Assembly: GCF_003086295.3 (NCBI RefSeq)
Contig: NC_092043.1
Location: 47,458,598-47,522,597, forward strand
DNA from: Arachis hypogaea
Lineage: Eukaryota; Streptophyta; Magnoliopsida; Fabales; Fabaceae
Length of the DNA: 64,000 nt
Direction: 5' to 3'
The translations under genes were made by a program, and so were the position numbers. Shown here piece after piece: positions 62,220 to 64,000 of the stretch. The notes below the pieces were generated by a model. The model was not told the origin of the DNA, did not search any database, and saw only the letters and a list, made by a program, of their open reading frames with translations. How positions within the stretch are numbered: position 1 is the stretch's first letter; each line of letters begins with the position of its first letter.

Positions 62220-62853
62220 AATTGTTTTATTGTAAATTATAGATAAATAAATAAATAGCCTTGGATGCATCTTGTACTAAAAGATGATCTCCTGAGATAT
62301 ACAATCAATCGACCAAACAACTCTGTTTCCAAGTCGAAGGAAAGAGCAAACCACTCACAATAATCATCCCCTTAATACTGCTCGGATCATAAGCAATCCA
62401 ATTCAGAGTGCAGCTCATAAAAACTCCATTTACAATATATGGTAGCTTAAGATGATAAATTTATTCAGTATCATACCAAATCTTTCTAAATCACCAATTT
62501 CCATTGCCAAAGGGTGTATCCTTTCCCATTGAAAATACACACTTTCCATCAGTTATTATTCATTGGCATTAGAAGACGTAACAAATTATTATTAAGATTT
62601 GTAACTAAATAACAACCATCATTGGAAAAATAATCATGACAGGCTAATAATCCACGTGTTGATGATGATTATGATGACGATAATAATGACCCCAAATGCC
62701 ATTAAGGCAATTATGTATACAGAAACAGCCAGCCATATAAACAAGTTGCCTAATATCATGTTTGCATATTAAATAACGTGTAAATAGTCAATTTAGAGAA
62801 AAATAACATTGATAAATAACCCAACATCAAAGGAGAAGGTAAAGTGGCTTTTT

Positions 62854-63978
62854 TCATTCGGAGCTTGAACCATTAACCTTTGTTGCTGCCGCAGATGCAT
62901 AACTGACACTGCTATCCCTTGTACTTTTGCACTGACTTGACTGCTCGTAGCGAAGAAATTTTATCGTTATACTCGTGGAGCAGTTCCTCAGCATCTGATA
63001 CAATAGCACAATGATGAGATATAGCAAAGGCTTTGAACTGAAAAAACTCCTTTAATGTGATAAGCCATAACATGTAAGGGATCAAAGAGACCATATACAG
63101 ATCACTAGGGATCTTGAGACCATAGAAAACAGTGATGAAACAATTTCGTTGTTCTTTTGTTTGGAGTGAGACTCAAATTTAACGAGGACATCCATTAAGA
63201 TAAACTGAAATTATCTAAGGCACTTACATGGAGAAAAACACTGATTGGATGACGCCCACAAATTGTATTATCAAACTCCAATAGGTATTTTTTGAATGCA
63301 TCTGGATCTCCTGTTTCTATGATATCCATGCCCATCTTGTCTAAGGCTTCAATAGATTTGTATATAGGCCCATGCTTCTTGTCGTAGTGCATGAAATTGA
63401 ATCTGACATAAAATAAGAGCAGTCAGCACCCCTAACATTATAGGAGTAAAGAATGAGCAACACTGGCTCCAATATAGCAAGAAACATGAGGCGTACATCA
63501 ATAGAGTTGTGATAGGATGACTCGATGAAAGTGTAGTCACTTGGGACTCATCACTCAAAATCATCGATGAAGTATGGCTCTCATTTTAAGTGTTGGCCAC
63601 TCTTCAACCTATGGTGATGAAGTAATGAGTCCGAGTACACACAAGATGAGAAACAGAAAAACAGAAACATTGAAGCATGTCTTGGCAGAAAGTTTCAAAG
63701 AAATTATATCAGAGGTGACTAGCCTATACATGATCGATGAACCCGACTTCAAATATTTACTCCCTGTTGTCCCATGTTTAAACAGAACGGATTTGTAAAA
63801 GCATTCAGAAAGTGACCAGTATAAAATTACATACCGGGATCCCCAGTGACAAAAATCTGATGACACTGAGAAAAAATTATTCGGATCATCCACATACTTG
63901 GAAAGTAACTGTCCATATACAGCTTCATTTTCAGCGCTAAGAGCTCCAACCAAAATAGGAACAATTTTTACAGGTCGC
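62854..63978 (-). CDS. MEMO1-family protein, C-terminal part (gene runs off the window)
   Basis: Three 3' exons on the minus strand: 63835-63978, 63228-63402 and 62854-62994 (stop TGA at 62854-62856), with GT-AG introns and matching phases. They encode the last ~153 residues, from RPVKIVPILVGALSAENEAV to VSYASAAATKVNGSSSE. Hallmarks of the MEMO fold are present: VSSDFCHWGSR (the conserved D and H of the putative metal-binding pocket), IYKSIEALDKMGMDIIE, NTICGRHPI and the SSQC cysteine. MEMO is a conserved copper/redox-linked protein of uncertain activity related to extradiol dioxygenases. The N-terminal exons lie beyond position 64000. Confidence 0.92.
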
Positions 63979-64000
63979 CTGCAACAATATTTCAAACTTA

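Larger units (their letters stand above)
60262..62620 (-). pseudogene. F-box pseudogene 3, split by a Mutator-like insertion
   Basis: On the minus strand, 60262-60373 encodes the C-terminus HESLVSPSHYCGLKLINQ, matching pseudogene 1. On the far side of the insertion, about 62220-62620 encodes GVFMSCTLNWIAYD and, after a frameshift, FALSFDLETELFGRL, again collinear with pseudogene 1. Stops and frameshifts are frequent. Its orientation is opposite to pseudogenes 1 and 2. Confidence 0.7.

Noticed and set aside
1..64000. CRISPR array, bacterial operons or viral genome
   Set aside because: No regularly spaced palindromic direct repeats, no prokaryotic gene organisation, and no viral replication or capsid frames; every well-supported gene is plant nuclear.

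Overview
This is plant nuclear DNA: very AT-rich intergenic sequence, GT-AG introns, a DYW-class PPR gene, an organelle-type cysteinyl-tRNA synthetase, a plant U2 snRNA gene with USE and TATA elements, and dense DNA transposons. The FAR1-RELATED-SEQUENCE-5-like transposase remnants and the F-box and MITE families point to a legume, most likely peanut or a wild relative (Arachis). That genus call is an inference from family resemblance, not a database match.

Layout. 1-8090 is a large imperfect palindrome made of two decayed FAR1/MULE transposase copies facing each other. A hAT element sits at its centre, and each arm has its own later insertions (a small MITE in the left arm; a Mutator-like element and a tRNA-derived SINE in the right arm). 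9276-10382 is a single-exon ARM-repeat gene. 12036-13217 is a Harbinger-type element with TTA target duplications. 13942-17907 is an eight-exon EamA/SLC35F-type transporter. 19014-20864 is an intronless DYW PPR gene. 23425-23934 (minus) is an orphan open frame. 24912-26990 is a seven-exon EMC7 gene. 28396-32425 is a nine-exon cysteine-tRNA ligase gene. 34064-36095 holds two broken F-box genes.

36326-40047 and 56568-59813 are two oligopeptide transporter (OPT) genes in the same orientation. Between them lie a U2 snRNA gene (43231-43427, minus), a Helitron-rich tract with repeated 5' termini (44507-52108), and an almost complete hAT element carrying two nonsense codons (52967-56320). A ~220-bp direct repeat lies immediately before the first OPT start codon and again just after the second OPT gene. 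60262-62620 is a third F-box pseudogene (minus) split by a Mutator-like element that itself contains a hAT element. 62854-63978 is the 3' half of a MEMO1-family gene (minus), which runs off the window.

The host genes do not form one pathway. They are housekeeping genes: organelle translation and RNA editing (CysRS, PPR), ER membrane insertion (EMC7), membrane transport (EamA, OPT) and splicing (U2). From recalled Arabidopsis gene order, the EamA and EMC7 genes correspond to neighbours At4g32140 and At4g32130, and MEMO1 and EMC7 to genes close together near At2g25280-At2g25310, so this looks like an old syntenic block spread apart by transposons. The first OPT gene is unusual: it has an apparent GC-AG intron, and it lacks 24 codons that are present in its paralogue.
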